Origin: Candidatus Competibacteraceae bacterium
GTDB lineage: Bacteria > Pseudomonadota > Gammaproteobacteria > Competibacterales > Competibacteraceae
Direction: 5' to 3'
Length of the DNA: 64,000 nt
NCBI GenBank assembly: GCA_016699715.1
Contig: CP065007.1
Location: forward strand, 372,001 to 436,000
This document shows positions 34,962 through 44,039 of this stretch, piece after piece. The translations under genes and the position numbers were made by a program. The first letter of the stretch is position 1. Each line of letters starts with the position of its first letter. The notes under the pieces were generated by a model. The model was not told the origin of the DNA and made no database searches. It saw only the letters and a program-made list of their open reading frames with translations.

Positions 34962-36248
34962 TTATTCGCGCTCTTGCAGCGATTTCACGTCACGGCGCGT
35001 TTCGCCGATATACAACTGCCGCGGTCGGCCGATCTTCTGATCCTTTTCAGTGATCATTTCCATCCAATGGGTGATCCAGCCGGCAGTACGGGCGATGGCG
35101 AACATCACCGTGAACATCTCGACCGGGATCTGCAGCGCGCTGTAAATGATGCCGGAATAGAAATCGACGTTTGGATATAGCTTGCGTTCGACAAAGTAAT
35201 CGTCATTGAGGGCGATCTCTTCCAGCCGCATCGCCAGATCCAGGCGCGGGTCATGGCCGTAGGCTTCCAGGGTCTGGTGGCAGATTTCCTTGATGATCTT
35301 GGCGCGCGGGTCGAAATTTTTATAAACGCGATGGCCAAAGCCCATCAAGCGCACGTTGGAGTTCTTATCCTTGACCTTGGCTATAAAATTATCGACGTTC
35401 TTGATATCGCCGATCTGCTCCAGCATCCGGAGCACGGCTTCGTTGGCGCCGCCATGCGCCGGTCCCCACAGACAGCTAATGCCGGCGGCGATCGCCGCAT
35501 AGGGGTTGGTGCCCGAAGATCCGGCCAGCCGCACGGTCGAGGTGGAGGCGTTCTGCTCGTGGTCGGCGTGCAGGGTGAACAGGACGTCCAGCGCCCGTTC
35601 GGCGATGGGATCGACTTCGTAGCGTTTACCGGGAAGGCTGAACATCATGTACAGCAGATTACCGGTATAGCTCAGATCGTCACGAGGGTAAATCGTGGGA
35701 TCGCCGATGCTGTGCTTGTAGCAGGCGGCGGCGATGGTCGGCATTTTGGCGATCAGCCGGCGGGCGGTGACCATGCGATGCTCGTAATCGCGGATGTCGA
35801 GGCGGTCGTGGAAGAAGGCCGACAGCGAGCTGACCACCGCCGCCATCATCGCCATCGGATGGGCATCGTGGTTGAAGCCGTGTAAAAATCGCCTCAGGTT
35901 TTCGCGAATCCGATTATGTCGGGCGATGCTGGTTTCAAAAATCTGCTTCTTTTCGGTGTTGGGCAACTCTCCGTAAAGCAGCAGGTAGCTGACTTCCAGG
36001 AAATTGCACTGCTCGGCCAGCTGCTCAATGGGAAAGCCGCGATACAGTAGTTCGCCCTTGTCGCCATCCAGGTAGGTGATCGCGCTCTGGCAGCTGGCGG
36101 TGGACATGAAGCCGGGGTCGTAAGTAAAGTAACCGAATTCCTTGGCCAGCTTGCCGATATCCACCACGGGATGGCCGTAGACCGGCTCCAGCACTGGCAT
36201 TTGTGCGGCTTTTCCAGTGATATCATCCTTCAAGGTGATCGTTGCCAT
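34962..36248 (-). CDS. gltA: Citrate synthase (type II)
   Basis: 428 residues, the NADH-sensitive hexameric gammaproteobacterial form by length. Motifs: FTYDPGFMSTASCQSAITYLDG near the N-terminus, GFNHDAHPMAM, the catalytic region SCLWGPAHGGANEAVLRML, and MGFGHRVYKNFDPRA with the second catalytic His. It condenses oxaloacetate and acetyl-CoA to start the TCA cycle. The gene stands alone with a 240-bp upstream region that would hold its promoter; no element in it could be called with confidence. Confidence 0.98.
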   Translation of the reverse strand: MATITLKDDITGKAAQMPVLEPVYGHPVVDIGKLAKEFGYFTYDPGFMSTASCQSAITYLDGDKGELLYRGFPIEQLAEQCNFLEVSYLLLYGELPNTEKKQIFETSIARHNRIRENLRRFLHGFNHDAHPMAMMAAVVSSLSAFFHDRLDIRDYEHRMVTARRLIAKMPTIAAACYKHSIGDPTIYPRDDLSYTGNLLYMMFSLPGKRYEVDPIAERALDVLFTLHADHEQNASTSTVRLAGSSGTNPYAAIAAGISCLWGPAHGGANEAVLRMLEQIGDIKNVDNFIAKVKDKNSNVRLMGFGHRVYKNFDPRAKIIKEICHQTLEAYGHDPRLDLAMRLEEIALNDDYFVERKLYPNVDFYSGIIYSALQIPVEMFTVMFAIARTAGWITHWMEMITEKDQKIGRPRQLYIGETRRDVKSLQERE

Positions 36249-36439
36249 TCATAACCTCCAGAGTGGGGTGATGGGCCAGAACCGGCTGGCCATTCGTTGT
36301 CGCGTTCTGGTTAAGCTGGCGGTAATCCGACAGTGATTCAGCGTGTTACGCACCTTTTTCGAAGCGATGACAATGATAACCCAAGCTATGCCGCTTTGCC
36401 GAAAAATCCTCTCGACCAGTGGGGCGGCCGGCGACGGGC

Positions 36440-36467
36440 AAAATAAAAGGCATCCATCAGATGCCTT
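36440..36467 (-). terminator. Intrinsic terminator of rpmE2
   Basis: AAGGCATC/GATGCCTT (36447-36454 with 36460-36467) forms an 8-bp stem; on the minus strand it is followed by TTATTTT. It lies 22 bases after the rpmE2 stop. Confidence 0.85.
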
Positions 36468-36488
36468 GCGCGGGTTGAGCCAGAGCCT

Positions 36489-36734
36489 TTAGGACAAGCC
36501 ATACTTGCGGCGGAAGCGGTCCACCCGGCCGGCGGTGTCCACGATCTTCTGCTTACCGGTGTAGAACGGGTGCGATTGGCTGGAGACCTCCACTTTCACT
36601 AGAGGATACTCCTTGCCGTCGGTCCACTGGATGGTGTCCTTGGCGGTGATGGTGGAGCGGGTGAGAAAGGCGAAATCGGTGGAGATATCCTGGAACACCA
36701 CGTCGCGGTACTGAGGATGAATATCTTTTTGCAT
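36489..36734 (-). CDS. rpmE2: 50S ribosomal protein L31 type B
   Basis: 81 residues starting MQKDIHPQYRDVVFQD. It has no cysteine at all, so it is the zinc-free (C-) type B paralogue, with the type B ending KIVDTAGRVDRFRRKYG. ATG 36734 follows AAGG; the frame opens 19 codons earlier. In many bacteria this form replaces zinc-binding L31 under zinc limitation; no clear Zur site was seen upstream. It is divergent from rimO. Confidence 0.95.
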   Translation of the reverse strand: MQKDIHPQYRDVVFQDISTDFAFLTRSTITAKDTIQWTDGKEYPLVKVEVSSQSHPFYTGKQKIVDTAGRVDRFRRKYGLS

Positions 36735-36944
36735 GGCTGCTGAAACCTTAGGGATGCTGTTGGCCGATCCAAGACGCATCATCGCCGACACGCGGGTAGC
36801 GATGCTCCAATGGATGATTAAAGCTTCACAATATAGCTATTTTCCAGCTTGACTCGCAAGAGCGTATCGCTTCAACTTTCCAAGTTTCCGGCCGATGGCC
36901 CGACGCCACCGTTCCATTTCGAGCCCACCCGCATGCATGATCCC

Positions 36945-38267
36945 ATGAGCCATCCCCCCCAAATCGGTTTTGTCAGCCTCGGTTGTCCCAAGGCGCTGGT
37001 GGATTCCGAACAAATCCTGACTCGTTTGCGAGCCGAAGGCTACGATTTGGCGCCTACCTATCAAGCCGCCGATCTGGTGGTGGTGAATACCTGTGGTTTT
37101 ATCGACGCGGCGGTGGCGGAATCGCTGGAAGCCATCGGCGAGGCGCTGGCCGAAAACGGCAAGGTGATCGTGACCGGGTGTCTGGGCGCAAAGGGGAACG
37201 TGGTGCGCGACCTGCATCCAAGTGTGTTGGCGGTGACCGGGCCGCACGCCTGCGAGGAAGTCATGATGGCGGTTCATACCCACCTACCTCGGCCGCACGA
37301 TCCGTTCATGGATTTGGTGCCGCCGCAGGGTATCAAACTAACCCCTCGACATTATGCGTACTTGAAGATTGCCGAGGGTTGCAACCATCGCTGTAGCTTT
37401 TGCATCATCCCTCAACTGCGGGGCGATCTGGTCAGCCGACCGGTTGGCGAGGTGCTGCGAGAGGCGGAAAATCTGGTCCGGGCCGGAATCAAGGAACTGT
37501 TGGTCGTGTCTCAGGATACCAGCGCTTATGGAGTGGATATGCGTTACCGCGCGGGTTTTTGGAACGGTCGGCCGCTCAAGACCCGTCTGACCAGTCTGGC
37601 GGCGGCATTGGGTGAATTGGGTGTCTGGGTGCGACTGCATTATGTCTACCCGTATCCGCATGTCGATGAGGTGGTGCCACTGATGGCGGAAGGCAGGGTA
37701 TTACCCTATCTGGACGTGCCGTTGCAGCATGCCAGTCCGCGTGTGCTCAAGGCCATGAGGCGGCCGGCCAATACCGGCGACACCTTGGGGCGAATTCGCC
37801 GCTGGCGGGAAATTTGTCCGGATCTCACCCTGCGCAGCACCTTCATCGTCGGTTTTCCCGGCGAGACCGAGGATGATTTCGAGTGTTTGCTGGAGTTCCT
37901 GGCAGAGGCGGAGCTGGATCGGGTTGGCTGTTTTAGCTACTCGCCGGTGGAAGGCGCCACTGCCAACCAGTTGCCGAATCCGGTGCCGGAGGAAGTTAAA
38001 CAGGAACGGCAAGCCCGGCTGATGGAGTTGCAGGCAACGGTCAGCGCCGGCCGGTTGCGGCGTAAGATCGGCCGTGCCTTGACCGTTTTGGTGGATGCCA
38101 TCGACGAAGAAGGAACGGCCATCGCCCGCTCCAGCGCCGATGCGCCGGAGATCGATGGGGTCGTTTATATCGAGGACGGCGCGGATCTGCCGGTCGGCGA
38201 ATTTGTCCCGGTGCGGATCATGGAGTCCGACGAACATGATCTGTTTGGAGAATATCTGGACCGCTGA
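36945..38267 (+). CDS. rimO: Ribosomal protein S12 methylthiotransferase RimO
   Basis: 440 residues, normal length. The UPF0004 domain (IGFVSLGCPKALVDSEQIL) carries the first Fe-S Cys set, the radical-SAM motif CNHRCSFC lies near residue 150, and a TRAM domain ends the protein. It adds a methylthio group to the conserved Asp of S12. Met codons at 36849 and 36933 lie upstream; ATG 36945 matches the family start. A structured untranslated stretch and a strong terminator follow. Confidence 0.96.
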   Translation: MSHPPQIGFVSLGCPKALVDSEQILTRLRAEGYDLAPTYQAADLVVVNTCGFIDAAVAESLEAIGEALAENGKVIVTGCLGAKGNVVRDLHPSVLAVTGPHACEEVMMAVHTHLPRPHDPFMDLVPPQGIKLTPRHYAYLKIAEGCNHRCSFCIIPQLRGDLVSRPVGEVLREAENLVRAGIKELLVVSQDTSAYGVDMRYRAGFWNGRPLKTRLTSLAAALGELGVWVRLHYVYPYPHVDEVVPLMAEGRVLPYLDVPLQHASPRVLKAMRRPANTGDTLGRIRRWREICPDLTLRSTFIVGFPGETEDDFECLLEFLAEAELDRVGCFSYSPVEGATANQLPNPVPEEVKQERQARLMELQATVSAGRLRRKIGRALTVLVDAIDEEGTAIARSSADAPEIDGVVYIEDGADLPVGEFVPVRIMESDEHDLFGEYLDR

Positions 38268-38583
38268 CGACACGGCGGTGGAATTTTCTGTCGCCACGGG
38301 GGATTACCATGACCTTGACTCTCAATTCGCCCGGCTGTTGAGCGCCATTGAACTTTCTCGAATTGTCCCCATCTCAGGAAGTAAGCGTAAGCCCTTACGC
38401 CTGTCCGCTTCCCTCCCTGAGCGGGCTATGTCCGGTTAGCTAAACCGGATATCGATTCGCCCCGGTTCCATTCCCCCTTGTAACCGGGGCTTCTTTTTTT
38501 TCGATGGTCGGGGCGGGCGCGCTTCCCTCCTGCCGTATCCCGGATATCGTGTACAATCCCGCACACAATCGAGAGGCACTTGC
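38268..38583 (+). ncRNA. Non-coding structured stretch between rimO and hslV (possible small RNA or 3' UTR)
   Basis: No credible gene lies in these 316 bases. Three structures follow each other: an outer CTCAGG/CCTGAG pair (38373-38378, 38416-38421) enclosing a perfect GCGTAAG/CTTACGC hairpin (38385-38391, 38394-38400); a TCCGGTT/AACCGGA hairpin (38431-38437, 38443-38449); and a strong terminator. Such a series is typical of a structured 3' UTR or a small RNA released from one. No known RNA family was recognised. Confidence 0.4.
38460..38501 (+). terminator. Intrinsic terminator downstream of rimO
   Basis: CCCCGGTT (38460-38467) pairs with AACCGGGG (38482-38489), followed by CTTCTTTTTTTT. 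Confidence 0.9.
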
Positions 38584-39126
38584 ATGGAATCATTGCATGG
38601 CACCACGGTGTTGGCCGTGCGCCGCGACGGTCGGGTCGTGATCGGCGGCGACGGCCAAGTGACGTTGGGCAACACCGTGATGAAGGGCAACGCCCGCAAG
38701 GTGCGGCGTTTATATCAGAACAAGGTGATTGCGGGGTTCGCGGGTGGCACCGCGGATGCCTTCACGCTATTCGAGCGCTTCGAAGGTAAGCTGGAAAAGC
38801 ATGGCGGCAACCTGACCCGCGCCGCCGTGGAACTGGCCAAGGACTGGCGTACCGATCGCTTGTTGCGGCGTTTGGAGGCGTTGCTGATCGTCGCCGATCC
38901 CCACGCTACCCTGATCCTTTCCGGTAACGGCGACGTCATTGAGCCGGAAAACGATCTGGCGGCGATCGGTTCTGGCGGTGCTTACGCCCAGGCCGCCGCC
39001 CAAGCGCTGCTCGAGCATACCGAACTGGACGCGCGGACCATCGTCGAACAGGCCTTGAAAATCGCCGCCGGCATCTGCATATACACCAACGAGAATCTGA
39101 CCCTCGAAGAGCTGGCGGTTGCGTGA
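38584..39126 (+). CDS. hslV: ATP-dependent protease subunit HslV
   Basis: 180 residues. The propeptide MESLHG precedes the mature N-terminal catalytic Thr7 (TTVLAVRRDGRVVIGGDGQ), then GNTVMKGNARKVRRLY and GFAGGTADAFTLFERFE. HslV forms a double hexameric threonine protease driven by HslU. A TACAAT lies 27 bases upstream and may be a -10 box, but no heat-shock sigma-32 consensus was found. Confidence 0.97.
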   Translation: MESLHGTTVLAVRRDGRVVIGGDGQVTLGNTVMKGNARKVRRLYQNKVIAGFAGGTADAFTLFERFEGKLEKHGGNLTRAAVELAKDWRTDRLLRRLEALLIVADPHATLILSGNGDVIEPENDLAAIGSGGAYAQAAAQALLEHTELDARTIVEQALKIAAGICIYTNENLTLEELAVA

Positions 39127-39193
39127 TGCGCTGTTTGGGATCGATGCGCCCGCCGGTTTATCTTTACCTCACACGCCCAAACGGTAGCCCAGC

Positions 39194-40528
39194 ATGTCGG
39201 AGATGACCCCCCGAGAAATCGCCCAGGAACTGGATAAACATATTATTGGGCAGGATGCCGCCAAGCGGGCGGTGGCCATCGCCTTGCGCAACCGTTGGCG
39301 GCGGATGCGGGTCGAGCCGGCGCTGGGCAGCGAAATCACCCCGAAAAATATTCTGATGATCGGCCCGACCGGGGTGGGCAAGACTGAAATCGCCCGACGG
39401 CTGGCCAAACTGGCCAACGCGCCCTTCATCAAGGTCGAGGCCACCAAGTTCACCGAGGTCGGCTATGTGGGCCGGGATGTGGAGTCCATCATCCGCGATC
39501 TGATGGATGGGGCGATCAAGATGGTGCGCGAGGAGGAAATGCACAAGGTTCGTCACCGCGCCGAGGAAGCCGCCTACGAGCGGGTGCTGGATACGCTGTT
39601 GCCGAAGCCGCGCAGCGTTGGCTTCGCCAATGAACCGCAACAAGCGGATCATTCCACGACCCGCCAGAAGATGCGCGAGCGTTTGCTCAAAGGCGATCTG
39701 GACGACCGCGAAATTGAAATCGAGGTTACGGCCCGGCCGGTGGGGGTGGAGATCATGGCGCCGCCCGGCATGGAGGAAATGACCAATCAGTTGCAAAGCC
39801 TGTTTCAGAACCTCAATAACGGCCGCACGCGCACGCGCAAGCTCAAGGTGCAGGATGCTCTCAAGCTGTTGCAGGAAGAGGAAGCGGCCAAGATGATCAA
39901 TGAGGATGAACTCAAGCTCAGGGCATTGGCGGCGGTGGAGCAGAACGGTATCGTCTTCATCGACGAAATCGACAAGGTGGCCAAGCGTGGCGAGTACGGT
40001 GGTCCGGATGTCTCGCGTGAGGGCGTACAGCGCGATCTGTTGCCGCTGGTGGAAGGCTGTACCGTCTCCACCAAGTACGGCATGGTGCGTACCGATCACA
40101 TTCTTTTTATCGCTTCCGGAGCCTTTCATCTGGCCAAGCCCTCCGATCTGATCCCCGAATTGCAGGGCCGTTTGCCGATCCGGGTGGAACTTAGCGCCCT
40201 GAGCACCGAGGATTTCGTGCGGATTCTGACTGAACCGGACGCCTCCCTCACCGAGCAGTACACGGCGCTGCTGAACACCGAAGGCGTCGAACTGAAGTTT
40301 GTGGCGGATGGGGTACGCCGCTTGGCCGAGGTCGCCTGCCAGGTCAACGAACGCACCGAAAACATCGGCGCCCGTCGGCTGCACACCGTCATGGAGCGGC
40401 TGCTGGAAACGATTTCCTTCGAAGCGCCCGACCGTTCCGGCCAAGCGGTGACCGTCGACTTGGCCTATGTCGACGCCCATTTGGGCGAACTGATCAAGCA
40501 CGAAGATCTGACCCGTTACATTCTGTGA
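39194..40528 (+). CDS. hslU: ATP-dependent protease ATPase subunit HslU
   Basis: 444 residues. Walker A GPTGVGKTEIARRLAKLANA is near residue 55, followed by TKFTEVGYVGRDVESIIRDL (pore GYVG motif). The intermediate I-domain follows, then Walker B IVFIDEIDKVAKRG, and the C-terminal LGELIKHEDLTRYIL that docks into HslV. It unfolds substrates and feeds them to HslV. It is 67 bases after hslV and ten before the DUF971 gene. Confidence 0.98.
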   Translation: MSEMTPREIAQELDKHIIGQDAAKRAVAIALRNRWRRMRVEPALGSEITPKNILMIGPTGVGKTEIARRLAKLANAPFIKVEATKFTEVGYVGRDVESIIRDLMDGAIKMVREEEMHKVRHRAEEAAYERVLDTLLPKPRSVGFANEPQQADHSTTRQKMRERLLKGDLDDREIEIEVTARPVGVEIMAPPGMEEMTNQLQSLFQNLNNGRTRTRKLKVQDALKLLQEEEAAKMINEDELKLRALAAVEQNGIVFIDEIDKVAKRGEYGGPDVSREGVQRDLLPLVEGCTVSTKYGMVRTDHILFIASGAFHLAKPSDLIPELQGRLPIRVELSALSTEDFVRILTEPDASLTEQYTALLNTEGVELKFVADGVRRLAEVACQVNERTENIGARRLHTVMERLLETISFEAPDRSGQAVTVDLAYVDAHLGELIKHEDLTRYIL

Positions 40529-40537
40529 AGCCCGACC

Positions 40538-40894
40538 ATGAGCACTCATCCCACCGAAATCAAATTGCATCAGGCGTCCCGCGTTCTGGAGGTTACCTTC
40601 GATGACGGCGCGCGTTTTCAGTTGCCCTGCGAGTACCTGCGGGTGTTTTCGCCCTCGGCCGAAGTCCGTGGCCACGGACCCGGCAGCGCCACTCTGGTGA
40701 CCGACAAGGAAACGGTCAACATTAGCGCTATCGAACCGGTGGGCCACTACGCGGTCAAGCTGGTGTTCGACGACGGCCACTCGACCGGCCTGTATTCCTG
40801 GAACATCCTGTACGATCTGGGAGCGAATCAGGAGCGCAACTGGCGGGATTATCTGCGGCGGCTGGCCGAAGCCGGCCACCAGCGCCCGATCTGA
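40538..40894 (+). CDS. DUF971 family protein
   Basis: 118 residues made of one DUF971 (gamma-butyrobetaine-hydroxylase N-terminal-like) domain: LEVTFDDGARFQLPCEYLRV near the start, then ISAIEPVGHYAVKLVFDDGH and GLYSWNILYDL. Homologues have been linked to iron-sulfur or zinc handling, but no function is proven. Ten bases after hslU and 29 before ubiE, it sits in the same place in many gammaproteobacterial genomes. Confidence 0.88.
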   Translation: MSTHPTEIKLHQASRVLEVTFDDGARFQLPCEYLRVFSPSAEVRGHGPGSATLVTDKETVNISAIEPVGHYAVKLVFDDGHSTGLYSWNILYDLGANQERNWRDYLRRLAEAGHQRPI

Positions 40895-40923
40895 ACCGGT
40901 ATTTGTCCCAGGAACCCGCGAAT

Positions 40924-41673
40924 ATGGAACCCCCCGAAACCACACATTTCGGCTACCAGAAAGTGGCCGCCGCCGAGAAGGCCCGCAAGGTGGCGGGCGT
41001 GTTCGATTCCGTCGCCGGCAAATACGATCTGATGAACGATCTGATGTCGCTCGGCGTTCACCGCGTATGGAAGCGATTCGCGGTGAGCGTCAGCGGCGTG
41101 CGGCCGGGCGAGCGAGTGCTGGATCTGGCCGGGGGTACCGGCGATCTGAGCAGCCGCTTGTTGCCTCTGGTCGGACCGAAGGGACTGGTGGTGTTGTCCG
41201 ACATCAATGCCCGCATGTTGGACGAGGGTCGCAAACGGCTGATCGACGAGGGCGCGGCCGGCAATATCGCCTACGCCCAGATCGACGCCGAGCAATTGCC
41301 GTTTCCCGACCAGACCTTCGATTGCATCACCATCGGCTTCGGCTTGCGCAACGTCACCCGCAAGGAGCGGGCGCTGGCGGATATGTACCGGGCGCTCAAG
41401 CCGGGTGGGCGGGCGCTCATCCTGGAGTTCTCTCATCCGATCGCGCCGGGCCTGAAGCCGGCCTATGACTTGTATTCCTTTGCGGTACTGCCCATTCTGG
41501 GCAAGTTGGTGGCCGGCGATGCCGCCAGTTACCGTTATCTGGCCGAATCGATTCGCCTGCATCCGGATCAGGAAACCCTGCTGCGGCTAATGGAGGCGGC
41601 GGGCTTTGAGCGCTGCCAGTATTTCAACCTGACCGGCGGCATTGTCGCGGTGCATCGCGGCTATAAGCTTTGA
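40924..41673 (+). CDS. ubiE: Ubiquinone/menaquinone biosynthesis C-methyltransferase UbiE
   Basis: 249 residues from ATG 40924 (AGGA upstream; a TTG at 40903 is less likely). Family signatures are YDLMNDLMSLGVHRVWKR, the SAM site VLDLAGGTGDLSSRL, and LEFSHPIAPGLKPAYDLYS. It C-methylates the demethoxy-quinol ring in ubiquinone (and menaquinone) synthesis. First of the ubiE-ubiJ-ubiB trio. Confidence 0.96.
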   Translation: MEPPETTHFGYQKVAAAEKARKVAGVFDSVAGKYDLMNDLMSLGVHRVWKRFAVSVSGVRPGERVLDLAGGTGDLSSRLLPLVGPKGLVVLSDINARMLDEGRKRLIDEGAAGNIAYAQIDAEQLPFPDQTFDCITIGFGLRNVTRKERALADMYRALKPGGRALILEFSHPIAPGLKPAYDLYSFAVLPILGKLVAGDAASYRYLAESIRLHPDQETLLRLMEAAGFERCQYFNLTGGIVAVHRGYKL

Positions 41674-41719
41674 TCCTCCTCAATCTCTTCTCCGACCCCA
41701 TCCTATCCAGGAGCCTCGC

Positions 41720-42331
41720 GTGACACCCGCCGTGATCGCCGCCAGTCTGGAGACCGCGCTCAACCTGGTTCTGCGCCTGGACCCCGAGATGTTCCCCCGT
41801 TTGGGTGCGCTGAGCGGTCACGTCATTGCGATCGAACCGAGCGGTGTGGCGATGACTTTCTATCTACTGCCCAAGCCCGGTGGCATTCAGGTGACGGACC
41901 GCTGTGAGGCTGAACCCAGTGTGCGGATTCGTGCCACGCCCGCGGCGCTGTTCCGGCAATGGCGCGGGCAGCGTGCCAGCGGCGAAGAGATCGCCATCGA
42001 GGGCGATGTCGGGGTGGGGCGGGAGTTCCAAGCCCTTCTGGCGCGGCTGGATATCGACTGGGAAGAGCAACTGTCGCGGGTTGTCGGGGATGTGGTCGCT
42101 CGTCGCCTCGGCGGTTTGTGGGACGGTCTGCGGGCCTGGAGTGGACGAACTGGCGATGTCTTGCTGCGCGATGGCGGCGAGTATGTGCAACAAGAGCTGC
42201 GTTTGTTGCCGCCGCGCCAGGTGATCGAACAGTTTTTGAATGCTGTGGACCTCCTGCGGGAAGACGCCGACCGGCTGGCCGCGCGGGTCGAACGCCTGCG
42301 CCGGCGGCCGATGATCGGCGAACCGCGCTAG
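41720..42331 (+). CDS. ubiJ: Ubiquinone biosynthesis accessory factor UbiJ (SCP2 domain)
   Basis: 203 residues from GTG 41720, which has AGGAG seven bases upstream; the ATG at 41642 lies inside ubiE. The SCP2 lipid-binding domain covers residues 15 to about 115 (LGALSGHVIAIEPSGVAMTF, then VRIRATPAALFRQW). The C-terminal region is charged and helical (QVIEQFLNAVDLLREDADRL). UbiJ binds ubiquinone intermediates in the soluble Ubi complex together with UbiK. Position between ubiE and ubiB supports the call. Confidence 0.93.
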   Translation: MTPAVIAASLETALNLVLRLDPEMFPRLGALSGHVIAIEPSGVAMTFYLLPKPGGIQVTDRCEAEPSVRIRATPAALFRQWRGQRASGEEIAIEGDVGVGREFQALLARLDIDWEEQLSRVVGDVVARRLGGLWDGLRAWSGRTGDVLLRDGGEYVQQELRLLPPRQVIEQFLNAVDLLREDADRLAARVERLRRRPMIGEPR

Positions 42332-42344
42332 TCTCCTCCATACA

Positions 42345-44033
42345 ATGCGCGAACTTCGCCTATTCGGTCCTGCTCAGCTGCTGCGCTTGCTGCACATCAA
42401 CCGGATATTGGTGCGCCACGGTCTGGACGATATCGTGCTGGCGACCCATCTGTTTCGGCCCATTGGTTTTTTGCGGCACCTGTTGCCGTGGAACTGGGTA
42501 CCTCGCCAGCAACTGGATCTACCGCGCGGCGCCCGCATCCGCCTGACGCTGGAAGATTTGGGGCCGATCTTTGTCAAGTTCGGACAAATGCTGTCCACCC
42601 GCCGCGACCTGCTGCCGGACGATATCGCCCTGGAATTGGCCAAGCTGCAGGATCGGGTGCCACCCTTTCCCGGCGAGCAGGCGCGAGCCATCGTCGAGAA
42701 AGCCTATGGCCAGCCGCTGGAGGTATTTTTCGAAGAATTCAGCTTTCAGCCACTGGCTTCCGCTTCGATTGCCCAAGTGCATACCGCCCGCTTACACAGC
42801 GGTCGGCAGGTGGTGGTCAAGGTGGTGCGGCCCGGCATCGAAAAGACTATTCGCCGCGATGTTGAATTGCTGCACATCATCGCCAGCCTGGCGCAGCGCT
42901 ACTGGCGAGAGGGGCGTCGGTTGCGGCCGGTCGAGGTGGTGGCTGAGTATGAAAAGACCATTTTCGATGAGCTGGATCTGATCCGCGAGGCCGCCAACGC
43001 CAGTCAACTGCGGCGCAATTTCCAGGACTCGTCGGTCCTGTACGTGCCCGAGGTGTTCTGGCCGGAAACCCGCCGCGAGGTGCTGGTGATGGAGCGGATC
43101 CACGGCATCCCCGTGGGCGATATCGCCGAATTGCGGCGGCGCGGGGTGGATTTAAAGAAGCTGTCGGAACGTGGAGTGGAGGTTTTTTTTACCCAGGTAT
43201 TCCGCGACAGTTTCTTTCACGCCGACATGCATCCCGGCAATATCTTCGTCAACGCCGAACATCCGGACAATCCCAGTTACATCGCCGTGGACTTCGGCAT
43301 CATCGGTACCTTGAGCCCCACCGACCAGCAGTACCTGGCGGAAAATTTTCTGGCGTTTTTCCATCGCGATTACCGGCGAGTGGCGGAACTGCATATCGAA
43401 TCCGGCTGGGTGCCGGCGGAAACCCGGATAGACGAATTTGAGTCGGCCATCCGCACCGTGTCGGAGCCGATCTTCGACCGCCCGCTCAAGGATATTTCCT
43501 TCGGCGTTTTTCTACTGACGCTGTTCCAGACCGCCCGCCGCTTCAACATGGAGGTGCAGCCGCAGCTGATACTGCTGCAAAAGACTTTACTCAATATCGA
43601 GGGGTTGGGGCGGCAGCTCGATCCTGAACTGGATCTGTGGAAGACCGCCAAACCGTTCCTGGAAAGCTGGATGCGTGATCGGGTCGGTCCGCGTTCCTTC
43701 ATCAGGCGCATCAAAAATCACATACCGCGTTGGATCGACCAGACGCCGGATTTGCCAAACCTGGTCTATTATCTGCTTCGACACACGAGCGCCGGCGGGC
43801 TGACGGTGCAGCTGCATAAACAAGAAACGGAATATTTGCGGCGCGACCTCCGCCGTGCCAACCGGCGCAATTTCCATTCCGTGGTGGGTGCCGCACTGAT
43901 CATTTGCGCGGCGGTGCTGCTGGGATTCAACGCTCAGAACAGCATCGATATTTGGCAAACGCCATTGCTGGTCTGGCTACTGGGTGGTGTCGGTGTCGGC
44001 TTGTTGCTCGGCGCCTGGCCGACGGATGCCTGA
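42345..44033 (+). CDS. ubiB: Ubiquinone biosynthesis regulatory kinase-like protein UbiB
   Basis: 562 residues. The ADCK/UbiB-specific KxGQ motif is in FVKFGQMLSTRRDLLPDD (near residue 80), followed by the Ala-rich loop FQPLASASIAQVHTARL, the catalytic region FRDSFFHADMHPGNIFV, and VDFGIIGTL (DFG). Two membrane helices end the protein (ALIICAAVLLGFN and PLLVWLLGGVGVGLLLGAW). It has ATPase activity and is required for coenzyme Q synthesis. It begins 13 bases after ubiJ. Confidence 0.96.
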   Translation: MRELRLFGPAQLLRLLHINRILVRHGLDDIVLATHLFRPIGFLRHLLPWNWVPRQQLDLPRGARIRLTLEDLGPIFVKFGQMLSTRRDLLPDDIALELAKLQDRVPPFPGEQARAIVEKAYGQPLEVFFEEFSFQPLASASIAQVHTARLHSGRQVVVKVVRPGIEKTIRRDVELLHIIASLAQRYWREGRRLRPVEVVAEYEKTIFDELDLIREAANASQLRRNFQDSSVLYVPEVFWPETRREVLVMERIHGIPVGDIAELRRRGVDLKKLSERGVEVFFTQVFRDSFFHADMHPGNIFVNAEHPDNPSYIAVDFGIIGTLSPTDQQYLAENFLAFFHRDYRRVAELHIESGWVPAETRIDEFESAIRTVSEPIFDRPLKDISFGVFLLTLFQTARRFNMEVQPQLILLQKTLLNIEGLGRQLDPELDLWKTAKPFLESWMRDRVGPRSFIRRIKNHIPRWIDQTPDLPNLVYYLLRHTSAGGLTVQLHKQETEYLRRDLRRANRRNFHSVVGAALIICAAVLLGFNAQNSIDIWQTPLLVWLLGGVGVGLLLGAWPTDA

Positions 44034-44039
44034 AGACGT

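Noticed and set aside
39164..40945. 593-codon minus-strand open frame across hslU
   Set aside because: Antisense shadow of hslU and its neighbour; no motif of its own.
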